The notes: generated from the sequence alone by a model not told the origin. 64,000 nucleotides of DNA from Erythrobacter sp. (GCA_019739335.1 CP073261.1:806001-870000), one strand, 5' to 3'; shown: positions 17,451 to 27,245, counted from the first letter of the stretch. Translations and numbers: made by a program.

Positions 17451-18812
17451 ATGCGCTACCTCCCCCTTACTGACACCGACCGCACCGCGATGCTTGCCGC
17501 CGTGGGCGCACCGACCATCGATGCGCTGTTCGCAGATGTCCCTGCCGAACATTACCTCACCGGCCCGGTCGAAGGCCTTCCGCTGCACGCCAGCGAGATG
17601 GCGGTGGAGCGGCACATGCGGGCGCTGTCCAAACAGAACCTCGCGGCGGCCGATGCGCCGTTCTTCATCGGCGCGGGGGCCTATCGCCACCACATTCCCG
17701 CCACGGTCGATCACCTGATCCAGCGCGGCGAATTCCTCACCGCCTACACGCCCTACCAGCCGGAAATTGCGCAGGGCACCCTGCAGATGCTGTTCGAATT
17801 CCAGTCGCAGGTGGCGCGGCTCTATGGCTGCGCGATTGCCAATGCCTCGATGTACGATGGCTCGACCGCCTGCTGGGAAGCGATCGTGATGGCCGCGCGG
17901 CAGACCCGGCGGGACCGGGTGCTGATCGACGGCGGCGTGCATCCGCATTACGTTTCGGTCGCGCAGACGATGGCCCATTTCACCCCCGGCCATGTCGACT
18001 ACACCCTGCCGAAGCTGGAAGCCGACGCGGGTGAGGACGCGCTGATCGCGCGGATCGACGGAGCAACCTCCTGCGTGGTGGTGCAGTACCCGGACATCAT
18101 GGGCCGCATCCCCGATCTGGCGCGGATTGCCGAAGCGACGCACGCTGCGGGCGCGCTGCTGATCGTGGTGAATACCGAGCCGGTGGCGCTCGGCGCGCTG
18201 GAGGCTCCGGGCCATCTGGGGGCGGACATCGTGGTCGGCGAAGGGCAAGCGATCGGCGTCGGGCTGCAATTCGGCGGGCCGTACCTCGGCCTGTTCGCGA
18301 TCCGCGATCCCAAGCTGGTGCGGCAGATGCCGGGGCGACTGTGCGGGGAAACCGTCGATGCCGACGGCAAGCGCGGCTTCGTGCTGACGCTCTCGACCCG
18401 CGAACAGCATATCCGCCGCGAAAAGGCGACGAGCAACATCTGCACCAATTCCGGCCTCTGCGCGCTGGCCTTCTCGATCCACATGACCCTGCTGGGCGAG
18501 AAGGGGCTGACCGCACTGGCGGCGGAGAACCACCGGCTCGCCTGCCTCGCCGCCGAGCGACTGGGCGCGGTGAAGGGATGCAGCGTGGTCAACGAAGCCT
18601 TCTTCAACGAATTCACCCTGCGCGTTCCGGTCGATGCACGGCAACTAGTGCGCGATCTGGCGGCCAAGGGCGTGCTGGCGGGCGTGGGCCTCGGCAAGCT
18701 GTTCCCCGATGGCGAGGGGCGCGAGAACGGCCTGCTCGTGACCGTCACCGAAACTGTCAGCGAAGCGGATATCCAGGCCTTCGTTTCTGCGCTTGAGGAG
18801 GTGCTGCCATGA
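17451..18812 (+). CDS. gcvPA: Glycine dehydrogenase (decarboxylating) subunit 1
   Basis: The 453-residue alpha subunit of the two-part P protein forms part of the PLP-dependent glycine decarboxylase. It is a fold-type I protein that lacks the PLP lysine, which lies in the partner subunit. Typical segments are MRYLPLTDTDR at the start, FIGAGAYRHHIPATVDHLI and YTPYQPEIAQGTLQ. AGGGGAGCAAGG precedes the ATG, and part of it is the 3' arm of the palindromic repeat. The stop overlaps the gcvPB start as ATGA. Confidence 0.97.
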   Translation: MRYLPLTDTDRTAMLAAVGAPTIDALFADVPAEHYLTGPVEGLPLHASEMAVERHMRALSKQNLAAADAPFFIGAGAYRHHIPATVDHLIQRGEFLTAYTPYQPEIAQGTLQMLFEFQSQVARLYGCAIANASMYDGSTACWEAIVMAARQTRRDRVLIDGGVHPHYVSVAQTMAHFTPGHVDYTLPKLEADAGEDALIARIDGATSCVVVQYPDIMGRIPDLARIAEATHAAGALLIVVNTEPVALGALEAPGHLGADIVVGEGQAIGVGLQFGGPYLGLFAIRDPKLVRQMPGRLCGETVDADGKRGFVLTLSTREQHIRREKATSNICTNSGLCALAFSIHMTLLGEKGLTALAAENHRLACLAAERLGAVKGCSVVNEAFFNEFTLRVPVDARQLVRDLAAKGVLAGVGLGKLFPDGEGRENGLLVTVTETVSEADIQAFVSALEEVLP

Positions 18813-20446
18813 ACAAGCCCGTCAACCCGAGCGGGTGGAAGCCCGGCGCTCCTATGGCTTCGGACGGCGCGCAGGACTATCCCACCGTCACCGGCAACAA
18901 GGCGCTGATGCTCGAAGAGCCGCTGATCTTCGAGATCGGCGGCAAAGATACATGCGGCGTCGACTTCACTCCTCCCCTCCCGCTTGCGGGAGGGGCCGGG
19001 GGTGGGCCTGAAATCGAGACGGTGGTCAGTCCCACCCCTGACCCCTCCCGCCAGCGGGAGGGGAAATTGGGCAAGTTTGCCCGCACCCAGCCGCTCGGCC
19101 TGCCCGGGCTGTCAGAGCCGGAAACGGTGCGCCACTACACCCGCCTCAGCCGGCAGAACTACGGGATCGATCTCGGCTTCTTCCCGCTCGGTTCCTGCAC
19201 GATGAAGCACAATCCGCGCCTGAATGAAAAGGTTGCGCGGATGCCCGGCTTTGCCGATGTCCATCCGTTGCAGCCGGTGGATACGGTGCAGGGCGCGCTG
19301 AAGGTGATCGACGAGCTGGCGCACTGGCTCATTACCCTCACCGGGATGAGCGCGGTGGCGATGAGCCCGAAGGCAGGCGCGCATGGCGAATTGTGCGGAA
19401 TCCTCTGCATTCGCGCGGCGCTCGAAGCGCGCGGCGATGCGCGTGAAGTGGTGCTGGTGCCCGAAAGCGCCCACGGAACCAATCCCGCCACCGCGGCCTT
19501 CGCCGGATACAAGGTCGAGAACATTCCCGCCGACGCGCAAGGCCGGGTCGATCTGGCGGCGCTCAAGGCGCGGCTGGGGCCGGACGTTGCAGGCGTGATG
19601 ATCACCAATCCCAACACCTGCGGACTGTTCGAACGCGACATGAAGGCGATTTCGGACGCGGTCCACGCGGCGGGCGGGCTGGTCTATTGCGACGGGGCGA
19701 ATTTCAACGCAATCATGGGCCGGGTGCGCCCCGGCGACCTTGGCATCGACGCGATGCACATCAACCTGCACAAGACCTTCTCCACCCCGCACGGCGGCGG
19801 CGGGCCGGGTTCAGGGCCGGTGGTGCTCTCCGAAGCGCTTGTGCCCTTCGCCCCGCTACCTTTCGTGATGCGCAATGCCGATGGCTCGCTGCGGATGGTC
19901 GAGGAAGAGAACGCGGGCGAAGATGCCGCGCAGAGCTTCGGGCGGATGACCGCGTTCCATGGGCAGATGGGCATGTTCACCCGCGCGCTGACCTATATCC
20001 TCAGCCACGGCGCGGATGGCTTGCGGCAGGCATCGGGCGATGCGGTGCTCAACGCCAATTACGTGCTGCGCCAATTGGAAGACGTGCTCCACGCGCCGTT
20101 CGGGGCCACCGGGCCGTGCATGCACGAAGCACTGTTCGGGGACGAGGGTTTTGCCGATGGCCTGACCACGCTCGATCTCGCCAAGGGGCTGATCGACGAG
20201 GGCTTCCACCCGATGACGATGTATTTCCCGTTGGTGGTCCACGGAGCGATGCTGATCGAGCCGACCGAGACCGAGAGCAAGGCCGCGCTCGACCATTTCA
20301 TCATGGCGATGCGCTCGCTGGCGGAGCGGGCGAAGGCGGGCGACCAGACCCTCAAGACCGCCCCCCATCACGCCCCGCGCGCCCGGCTGGACGAAGCACA
20401 CGCCGCGCGGCATCCCCGGCTGGCATGGAGCGAGGTGGTGAGCTAG
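18809..20446 (+). CDS. gcvPB: Glycine dehydrogenase (decarboxylating) subunit 2, with an inserted palindromic element
   Basis: The 545-residue beta subunit carries the PLP lysine (K322, in NLHKTFSTPHGGGGPGSG). It decarboxylates glycine with its GcvPA partner. Residues 56-85 are encoded exactly by a 90-bp palindromic element and form a Pro/Gly/Arg-rich stretch (PLPLAGGAGGGPEIE and onward) unlike the flanking sequence. The frame is kept. The insert falls in the N-terminal region, after LIFEIGGKDTCGVDF and before ARTQPLGLPGLSEPETVRHY, away from the active site. The protein is therefore probably still active. Confidence 0.95.
   Translation: MNKPVNPSGWKPGAPMASDGAQDYPTVTGNKALMLEEPLIFEIGGKDTCGVDFTPPLPLAGGAGGGPEIETVVSPTPDPSRQREGKLGKFARTQPLGLPGLSEPETVRHYTRLSRQNYGIDLGFFPLGSCTMKHNPRLNEKVARMPGFADVHPLQPVDTVQGALKVIDELAHWLITLTGMSAVAMSPKAGAHGELCGILCIRAALEARGDAREVVLVPESAHGTNPATAAFAGYKVENIPADAQGRVDLAALKARLGPDVAGVMITNPNTCGLFERDMKAISDAVHAAGGLVYCDGANFNAIMGRVRPGDLGIDAMHINLHKTFSTPHGGGGPGSGPVVLSEALVPFAPLPFVMRNADGSLRMVEEENAGEDAAQSFGRMTAFHGQMGMFTRALTYILSHGADGLRQASGDAVLNANYVLRQLEDVLHAPFGATGPCMHEALFGDEGFADGLTTLDLAKGLIDEGFHPMTMYFPLVVHGAMLIEPTETESKAALDHFIMAMRSLAERAKAGDQTLKTAPHHAPRARLDEAHAARHPRLAWSEVVS
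18974..19063 (+). repeat. Composite palindromic repeat inside gcvPB
   Basis: This is a second copy of the element found between gcvH and gcvPA. The terminal 22-bp palindromes are 18974-18995 and 19042-19063, with the same inner G-rich and C-rich arms (GGGGGTGGGC and CCCACCCCTG). It is 90 bp long, a multiple of three, begins on a codon boundary and contains no stop in the gcvPB frame. Confidence 0.9.
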
Positions 20447-20513
20447 CGTTCGGCTATCGTTCAGATGTGCAATTGCATAGATGAACGGAATTGATGTTCG
20501 ACAGGGGGACTCG

Positions 20514-22121
20514 ATGAAGAAGGCCGGATTTTTCACTGCTGTTGCACTGGGGGCGATGGTTATGCTGGCGCCCGTTGCAGCGCAGGATCTTGCCGTCGGG
20601 CCATCGGGCCTTGCCGATACCGACGCGAGCAAGCAGCGCAAGCCGCGCGATGGTGGTGGTGCGATCGTGCTGGGCGACGGCGTGGACGGCTCGCTCTCGC
20701 GCGGCACCAACACCTACGTCATGCAGGGTCGCGCGGGGCAAAGGGTGCGAATTTCGCTCTCCTCGCCTCGCTTTGATACTGTGTTGCGGATTTCCGGACC
20801 TAACGGCTTTTCCGCCGAGAACGACGATGCTCCCGGCGGGGCAACGCTCGACTCGATGCTCGAAGCCGTGCTTCCGGCGGACGGCTCCTACGAACTGGTG
20901 GTATCAGCCTTCAACGGCCAGGGGAGTGGCGAGTACCGCCTCGCCACGATGGATCCGGCCAATCCGGCCCCCGGCGGTGCCCGCCCGATTGCTTTCGGCG
21001 AAGCGGCAACGGGGATGCTCACCCCCAGCGACCCCACCTCCTTCACCGGACAATATGTCGACTACTACGCGTTTGCAGGGCGAGCCGGACAGCGAGTGAC
21101 CTTCGATCTCGGTTCGGAGGACATCGACACACTGCTCACCGTCTACCTGCCCGACGGACGGCAGGAAATGAACGACGATCGCAACGGCACGGCCAATACC
21201 GACAGCCTGCTCTCGATCACCCTGCCGACCGACGGCACCTATCACGTTGCCGCCAGCAGCTTCTCCCCCGGAGAAGCAGGCCGTTACGGGCTGACGGTGC
21301 GAGAGGCCGAGGCAGGCGTGCGCACCGTGAGACCATCCACGGGCAATTCGCGCGTCTTCGCCCTGACCGTGGGCGTCGCCGACTACGAACGGATCAGCCC
21401 GCTCGACCGCACCGACGAGGATGCCGAGCGCGTTTCCGCCGCACTGCGCAGTGCAGGCGTGCTCGCCCCCGAAAGCGTGACCTTGCTCAATTCCCGCGCC
21501 ACCCGCGCCAATTTCCAGGCCGCGCTGACCGACCTGACCAATGCGATGGGCGAGGAAGACTTGCTACTGATCTTCTATTCGGGCCACGGCGAGAAGGTGG
21601 AGAACATGACCACCGAGCACGATGGCAGTGCCGAAACGATGGAACTGTTCGACGCGCCGCTCTACGATTACGAACTGGCGGCGATGATGGAGAACATCGA
21701 TGCCCGCACGCTGCTGGTGATCGACGCCTGCTTTGCCGGCGGGTTCGACAACGTGATCGACCAGCGCGTGGACCGGATGGGCATTTTCAGCTCGGACGAG
21801 GATACGCTCAGCCTGGTCGCCACGCGGGAGAAAGCGGGCGGCCATATCAGCCACATCTTCCGGCAAGCGATCGAAGGCGGGGCAGACCTCGATGGCGACC
21901 GCGAAGTGACCGCGGGCGAGCTTTCCGAATTCATGCGCCGCCAGTTCTACCGCGCCGTGCTGGAAGCGCCGCTGGCCACCGATGCCGAGGATTTCCGCGA
22001 CATGCAGGTGCCCGGCTGGCAGCACATCGTGATCGATCGCGGCGGCGACGGGATGCCGCACCAGCAAGTCCTGATGAATCTGGCCCAGCCAAGCGGGGGC
22101 ACGCTGGCCCGCGCAAACTGA
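20514..22121 (+). CDS. Secreted caspase-like (metacaspase) protein with PPC-type domains and an EF-hand loop
   Basis: The 535-residue protein has a signal peptide that ends near AAQD. Two domains resembling bacterial pre-peptidase C-terminal (PPC) modules follow, at about residues 45-155 and 160-270, each with an AGQRV.....S...DT.L sequence. A caspase domain starts near RVFALTVGVADY. The catalytic dyad is present: H358 in YSGHGE and C406 in IDACFAGG. An EF-hand-type calcium loop spans D458-E469 (DLDGDREVTAGE). I chose the ATG at 20514 because of the GGGGGA upstream; a longer frame starts at 20481. Substrate and role are unknown. Confidence 0.85.
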   Translation: MKKAGFFTAVALGAMVMLAPVAAQDLAVGPSGLADTDASKQRKPRDGGGAIVLGDGVDGSLSRGTNTYVMQGRAGQRVRISLSSPRFDTVLRISGPNGFSAENDDAPGGATLDSMLEAVLPADGSYELVVSAFNGQGSGEYRLATMDPANPAPGGARPIAFGEAATGMLTPSDPTSFTGQYVDYYAFAGRAGQRVTFDLGSEDIDTLLTVYLPDGRQEMNDDRNGTANTDSLLSITLPTDGTYHVAASSFSPGEAGRYGLTVREAEAGVRTVRPSTGNSRVFALTVGVADYERISPLDRTDEDAERVSAALRSAGVLAPESVTLLNSRATRANFQAALTDLTNAMGEEDLLLIFYSGHGEKVENMTTEHDGSAETMELFDAPLYDYELAAMMENIDARTLLVIDACFAGGFDNVIDQRVDRMGIFSSDEDTLSLVATREKAGGHISHIFRQAIEGGADLDGDREVTAGELSEFMRRQFYRAVLEAPLATDAEDFRDMQVPGWQHIVIDRGGDGMPHQQVLMNLAQPSGGTLARAN

Positions 22122-22141
22122 GAGGTTTGCGCCAAGGAGAA

Positions 22142-22177
22142 GGGCGGGCGGTCTGCATGATCACCCGCCCTTTTTTT
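22142..22177 (+). terminator. Rho-independent terminator after the caspase gene
   Basis: The stem GGGCGGG/CCCGCCC (22142-22148 with 22164-22170) is followed by seven T residues. It sits 20 bases after the stop and between two convergent genes. Confidence 0.85.
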
Positions 22178-22195
22178 CATGGTTCTGTTTGTCGA

Positions 22196-23491
22196 TCAGG
22201 CCGGGCGGCGGGCAAAAATCCCGAACCCGGCAATAATCGCGTAACAGACAATCGGGATCACCATCGCCACTGCCAGGTTACCACCGGTAGCATCGGCTAC
22301 CATTCCATAAAGCAGCGGCACGATGGCACCCCCACAGATCGCAACATTGATGATCCCCGAACCGTCTGCCGCGCGCGGCCCCAGCTTTTCGCAGGCTAAC
22401 GAGAAGATGGTGGGGAACATGATCGAATTCATCAGGCCCACCGCAAGCAGAGAGTAGGCTGCCACCGACCCGCCGGTATTGGTGGAGACAAGGATCAGCA
22501 GGATCGCCCCCGCTGCATTGAAGGCAAGGATCTTGCCTGGGCTGAACACCCGCAGCACCGCCGAACCGATAAATCGACCGATCATCGCGCCGCCCCAATA
22601 GAGGCCTATCATCCAGCCGATCACGCTTTCGGGCTGGCCGAGCACACGTTCTTCCGCAAGGTAGTTGATGATAATCGAACCGATAGAGACTTCCGCCCCG
22701 ACATAGAGGAAGATGCACAGCGCACCGTAACCGAACCGGCCACGCTTAAGCAGGTCGAGACCTGCGAGGCCTTCCGAGGCTTCGTGCTTTTCGCCTCTCA
22801 GCCGGTCACGGAACATCCACACGACCGCAGCAACGATCCCGATCATTGCCGCAAGACCGAGATATCCCTGCCAGATCGCTTCGCTTTCGGCCTGCTGATA
22901 GGCCTGCAACTCGGCACCGGACAACTGGTCTGCGCTTATCGTTGCCAGGCTTCCCAGGATCAGCGCGGCCCCTACGAGCGGGAAGATCGTCGTCCCCAGC
23001 GAATTGAACGCCTGCGCAAAGGTCAGGCGGCTATGTGCGGTTTTGGGCGGACCAAGCAGACTTATCAGCGGGTTCGCCACCACCTGGACGATCACTACGC
23101 CGCTGGCGAGGATGAACAGCGCGAACAGGAAGATGCCATAGGTTGCTGTCTGGCTGGCCGGGATGAACAACAGGCAGCCCGCCATCATGGTGACCAATCC
23201 CGCCACCGCACCGCGCATATAGCCGATCTTCTTCACCAGCTTCGCGCCCGGAATCCCGACAATGGCATAGGCGGCGAAGAAGCAGAATTGCACCAGCATG
23301 GCCTCGGTATAACTGAGCGTGAAGAGCTCTTTCAGCTTCGGAATGATGACATCGTTCAGCGAGGTAATCCCGCCAAAGATAAAGAACAGCCCGAAGACGA
23401 AATACTGCAGGCCCGGCGCATCTACCGGCGGTGAATCGTCGGTTACGGGGCTAGGGTCGGTGCTGCTCGAAACTCCGGGCGCAAGGGCCAT
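22196..23491 (-). CDS. FHS-family sugar MFS transporter (FucP/GluP-like)
   Basis: The 431-residue, 12-helix transporter resembles the FHS family of sugar/proton symporters (fucose, glucose, galactose). It shows YFVFGLFFIFGGITSLNDVIIPKLKELF in helix 1 and the VANPLISLLGP motif in the first half. I chose the ATG at 23491 (MALAPG) because AGGGAGAA precedes it; 15 more residues are possible upstream. It lies 66 bases downstream of the GH3 gene on the same strand, so it probably imports the monosaccharide or short oligosaccharide that GH3 releases. Confidence 0.85.
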   Translation of the reverse strand: MALAPGVSSSTDPSPVTDDSPPVDAPGLQYFVFGLFFIFGGITSLNDVIIPKLKELFTLSYTEAMLVQFCFFAAYAIVGIPGAKLVKKIGYMRGAVAGLVTMMAGCLLFIPASQTATYGIFLFALFILASGVVIVQVVANPLISLLGPPKTAHSRLTFAQAFNSLGTTIFPLVGAALILGSLATISADQLSGAELQAYQQAESEAIWQGYLGLAAMIGIVAAVVWMFRDRLRGEKHEASEGLAGLDLLKRGRFGYGALCIFLYVGAEVSIGSIIINYLAEERVLGQPESVIGWMIGLYWGGAMIGRFIGSAVLRVFSPGKILAFNAAGAILLILVSTNTGGSVAAYSLLAVGLMNSIMFPTIFSLACEKLGPRAADGSGIINVAICGGAIVPLLYGMVADATGGNLAVAMVIPIVCYAIIAGFGIFARRPA

Positions 23492-23557
23492 GTCATTCTC
23501 CCTGAAAGCGGGCCTCCTCTGGGAGCGGCTCCGCAAATTTCTATCAGTCGATAACCA

Positions 23558-25954
23558 TCAAAACGAACAGGCAGTGCCCTGCGGCAATTCCTCACGGCGG
23601 ATTTCGGCGATACGGAACCGCACCTCGCCCTGTGTAGCGAAGGTGATCGATTGGCCAAGCCCCGGCGCGCAGGCTTCGGTGATAACCATTTCGCGGAAGC
23701 CCTTTTCGAAGGCGTGGGCGAAATGCGGCGTCAGGTCGATCGTGCTGGCCGAGCCGACCCGCAGGCTCACCGGAGCGGTGGGGCGGGTGACGACTTCGTA
23801 GGTAATCCGCCACGCGCCGCCGCTGTCCATGTTTTGCGCAATGCCAAGGCTGGACCCGGAGCGCATGGTGATCTCGCGCGAATCTTCCTGCGCATTGCGA
23901 TCAAACCCACGCGCCGAAACGCCAGCCTCGCTGCCGATCAGGTTGGGCAGCGCGCCCTCACCCGCATTGGCGAGCACGCCCAAGGCCAGTCGGCCCGAGC
24001 CGAACACTTCGGAGCCGTCGAACGCGGCCAATGCAGCGCATTCCTCGCTCAGTGCGGGAAGCGCCGAATGATCGTCCAGCGAGCGGCCATAGCCAAAGCG
24101 GAACAGTGCCCCGTCCGGCCCGTTCAGCGGTGCGCCGTTGCAATCCGAAGGCCACGAGAAGGAAAGCCGTCCGGTCGCTGGCACCCTGCCGGTCAGCACA
24201 TCAGCCACGCCGCCGCCTTCGCTGCCCGGCAGCCACGAAGCGACAAAGGCATTGGCCAGGTTCAGCTCGCGGTTCATCCACATGGGGCGGCCCGAGAGGA
24301 ACACCGCAACGGTGGGAATGCCCTGCGCTTCTAACTGGCGGAGCAGTTCAAGGCCCTCCTCGTCGCGCAGCACCAGATCGCGCTGGTCTCCGGCGAACTC
24401 GGCATAGGGTGCCTCCCCGAACACCACCACCGCGACATCGGGGCGCGCGGTGAAGCTGCCGTCTGCGGACAGGAAAGCTCGCCCGCCGTTTGCGGAAACC
24501 GCTTCGCGCAGGCCTTCCCAGATCGATTGCGCGTTGGGGAACAGCTCGCGATCCAGCTCGCGCCCGCCCTGCCAGGTCAGTGTCCAGCCGCCCGCAGCCT
24601 GACCGACATTGTCCGCCGCGCTGCCTGCCACCAGCACAGTGGCTCCGGCGGCGAGCGGCAGGACGCCGTCATTGCTCAGCACCACTTGCGAACGGGCGAC
24701 GGCTTCGCGCGCCACGGCGCGGTGTTCGGGCGAACCGAGCAGTGCGAACTGGCCGCCGACGCCACGATCCGAAGGGCGCTCGGCATCGGCATCGAGCAGG
24801 CCCGCGCGGTACTTCACCCGCAGCACCCGTGTCACCGCCTCGTCCACCCGCGCCATCGGAATCGTCCCGTCGTTCACCTGCGCGATCAGCGTTTCCATCA
24901 GGGCGCGCCAGTCATCGGGCACCATGTAGATATCGAGCCCGGCGAGCAGCGATTGCGGGCAATCGGTCACGGTGCAGCCGCGCACCTGCCCGTGGCCGTT
25001 CCAGTCGCCGACCACCAGCCCGTCAAACCCCATCTGCCCGCGCAGCACGCCGGTCAGCAGCTCGCCGTTGCCGTGCATCTTTTCGCCATTGATCGAATTG
25101 AAGCTGGCCATCACCGCTTCCACCCCCGCGCCGATCGCGGCGGGATAGGGGCGACCGTGCAGTGCCAGCAGCGCATCGATATCGCCGGTGACTTCACCCT
25201 GGTCGACCCCGCCATCGGTGCCGCCGTCGCCGAAGAAGTGCTTGGCCGTGGCGATCACGCGCCCATCGCCGAGGAAGTCGGCGTCGCCCGGCCTGCCCTG
25301 CAAGCCCTCGACCAGCGCTGCGCCCAGGCGGGCGACCAGATCGGGATCTTCCGAGTAGCTTTCGTAGGTGCGGCCCCAGCGGTCATCCTGCGCCACGGCC
25401 ACGGTGGGGGAGAAATTCCAGTCGATCCCGGTCACTTCGATTTCGCGCGCGGTGGCATGGCCGATGCGTCGGACCAGATCGGCGTCGCCCGCTGCGCCCA
25501 GTGCGATATTGTGCGGGAAGATCGTTGCGCCGACGACATTGGTGTGGCCGTGAACTGCGTCGGTCCCCCACATCGTCGGGATTACCGGTTCACCATTGGG
25601 AAGCGGCTGCACCGAAGCATCGTACATCTCGTCGGCATAGCGCAGCCATTCGGCGGCCGAGGCGTACTCATCGCCGTAGGGGCCACCGTTGCCCCCGTTG
25701 AGATAGCTGCCGAAGCGGTACCGTTCCATGTCTTCGGGCGTGAAGGAATTGATCTGCGGCTGGATCAGCTGGGCGATCTTGCGTTCGAGCGACATGCGGC
25801 TGACGAGGTCTGCCAACACGGCATCCTCGCCCTGCGGCATGGCCGACGAGACGGAAGTGGAATTGTCTGTTGCCGGAACCGTAGCACATCCGGCCAACGC
25901 CAGGCCCATGCCCGCCGCAGCCACCAGTGCCCTGAGAGAAACACCCGCTTTCAT
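23558..25954 (-). CDS. Glycoside hydrolase family 3, beta-glucosidase lipoprotein
   Basis: The 798-residue enzyme has a lipobox (LALAGC, Cys 23), so it is probably membrane-anchored. The GH3 barrel shows MWGTDAVHGHTNV near 128-140, the KHF motif near 238-240 and the nucleophile Asp 317 in VVGDWNG. A second alpha/beta domain and a C-terminal extension like that of ExoP-type glucan exo-hydrolases follow. GH3 enzymes remove terminal beta-glucose. The ATG at 25954 has AAGGGTGAG upstream. An operator-like palindrome lies 31-44 bases before the start. Confidence 0.92.
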   Translation of the reverse strand: MKAGVSLRALVAAAGMGLALAGCATVPATDNSTSVSSAMPQGEDAVLADLVSRMSLERKIAQLIQPQINSFTPEDMERYRFGSYLNGGNGGPYGDEYASAAEWLRYADEMYDASVQPLPNGEPVIPTMWGTDAVHGHTNVVGATIFPHNIALGAAGDADLVRRIGHATAREIEVTGIDWNFSPTVAVAQDDRWGRTYESYSEDPDLVARLGAALVEGLQGRPGDADFLGDGRVIATAKHFFGDGGTDGGVDQGEVTGDIDALLALHGRPYPAAIGAGVEAVMASFNSINGEKMHGNGELLTGVLRGQMGFDGLVVGDWNGHGQVRGCTVTDCPQSLLAGLDIYMVPDDWRALMETLIAQVNDGTIPMARVDEAVTRVLRVKYRAGLLDADAERPSDRGVGGQFALLGSPEHRAVAREAVARSQVVLSNDGVLPLAAGATVLVAGSAADNVGQAAGGWTLTWQGGRELDRELFPNAQSIWEGLREAVSANGGRAFLSADGSFTARPDVAVVVFGEAPYAEFAGDQRDLVLRDEEGLELLRQLEAQGIPTVAVFLSGRPMWMNRELNLANAFVASWLPGSEGGGVADVLTGRVPATGRLSFSWPSDCNGAPLNGPDGALFRFGYGRSLDDHSALPALSEECAALAAFDGSEVFGSGRLALGVLANAGEGALPNLIGSEAGVSARGFDRNAQEDSREITMRSGSSLGIAQNMDSGGAWRITYEVVTRPTAPVSLRVGSASTIDLTPHFAHAFEKGFREMVITEACAPGLGQSITFATQGEVRFRIAEIRREELPQGTACSF

Positions 25955-25984
25955 CACATTCTCACCCTTGGATTCGCGCGTTCT

Positions 25985-25998
25985 TGGGAACGTTCACA
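25985..25998. promoter_or_regulatory. LacI-type operator candidate before GH3
   Basis: The 14-mer TGGGAACGTTCACA is a near-perfect palindrome centred on CG, as expected for LacI/GalR regulators. Its right half (AACGTTCACA) recurs upstream of the TonB receptor. It lies in the 87-base gap between the MFS gene and GH3. Confidence 0.6.
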
Positions 25999-26041
25999 AG
26001 AAGCGTTCTACACGCCAAGTCCATCAAGGCAAGAACCTATT

Positions 26042-27235
26042 TCAGTTTGGCAGGCGTGCGGTGAACAGCAGTAGGCAGGCTATACCCGCCAATGCAGCGA
26101 GCAGGACGAACAGGCCGGAAAAGCCGAACACCGGCACTAGCGCCAGCGTCAGCCCCGGCATGATCAGCGAAGGCACGGTGTTGGTGAGATTGAACAACCC
26201 CATGTCCCGCCCCCGGTTCTGCGGGCGCGGTAGCACGCGCAGGGTCTGCGCCGTGTGCAGCGCAAGGAACACGCCTGCCGCCAGCCCGAACACGGCATAT
26301 CCTGCCAACGCAAAGGACAGGCCCGGTGCCAACGCCATTGCCAGCAGCGCGGCGGCGCATATTGCCGCCGCGATGCCCAGCGGAAGTATCGGGCGGTCCG
26401 CGCGGTCAGCCCAACGCCCCACCAGCAGTGTCACCGGCACGGCCAGCAGCAGCACTCCACCGAACACCTGTGCCGCATCACTGTCGTCGATTTCGGCGGA
26501 TATAGAACGCAGCCACAGGTAGAGGTAGGCAAACAGCGCCGCCTCCGCGATCTGCACCAGCAGCCGCGCCAGCCACATGCGCGCGACAATGCTCTTCGGA
26601 CGCTCCGCCGGCGGCAACGCGGGGCGGTGCTCCGGCATCATCAGTTCGGGAAAGCTCACGGGCTTGCCGAACAACAGCAGCGGCAGGACGCAAGCGATCA
26701 CAAACCCTGCCACCAACAGCATCCGCGTATCCGCCTGCGCCATGCCCGGGACCGTCACCAGCGTGCCCGACAGTGCGCCCATCGCCGGAGCCAGCGCCAG
26801 CAATCCGCCGAGCACGCCCTTCTGCCGGTCTGGCACCACGTCCCCCGCCCAGGCCGACAACGGCCCAAGCATCATGTTGAGGGCCAATTGCCAGGCTACC
26901 AGCAGGCCGACCAACAAGGGCAGGTTGTCGGCGCGGGTCAGCGTGATCAGCAGTCCCGAGCTCAGCAGCATCCCGCCGAAAATCCATCCCCGCCGATGCC
27001 CGGTGATATCGGACAGCCAGCCGAACAGGACATTGCCAAGGCTCGCAGCTATTGCCCCTGCGAATGCGCAATAGGCAAGCCAGGTGACGCTTTCGCCGCC
27101 TGCCATGGCTTCCACCCGCACCGGCAGCAGGATGGTCAGGAAGGGCACATAGGCAATCGCCCCACCCGCCATCGCCAACGCATAAAGCAGAAGGAAGCGC
27201 GTGGATTGTCGTCTGCGGGGCGCTCCAGCCGTCAC
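26042..27235 (-). CDS. MFS transporter
   Basis: The 397-residue protein has about 12 membrane helices and the GWLSDITGHRRGW loop between helices 2 and 3 that marks the major facilitator superfamily. The predicted start is a GTG at 27235, 10 bases after the LacI-family stop; no in-frame ATG fits better. Its place between the repressor and GH3 suggests sugar or oligosaccharide transport, which is inference from context only. Confidence 0.8.
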   Translation of the reverse strand: MTAGAPRRRQSTRFLLLYALAMAGGAIAYVPFLTILLPVRVEAMAGGESVTWLAYCAFAGAIAASLGNVLFGWLSDITGHRRGWIFGGMLLSSGLLITLTRADNLPLLVGLLVAWQLALNMMLGPLSAWAGDVVPDRQKGVLGGLLALAPAMGALSGTLVTVPGMAQADTRMLLVAGFVIACVLPLLLFGKPVSFPELMMPEHRPALPPAERPKSIVARMWLARLLVQIAEAALFAYLYLWLRSISAEIDDSDAAQVFGGVLLLAVPVTLLVGRWADRADRPILPLGIAAAICAAALLAMALAPGLSFALAGYAVFGLAAGVFLALHTAQTLRVLPRPQNRGRDMGLFNLTNTVPSLIMPGLTLALVPVFGFSGLFVLLAALAGIACLLLFTARLPN

Positions 27236-27245
27236 CTGTTATCCA

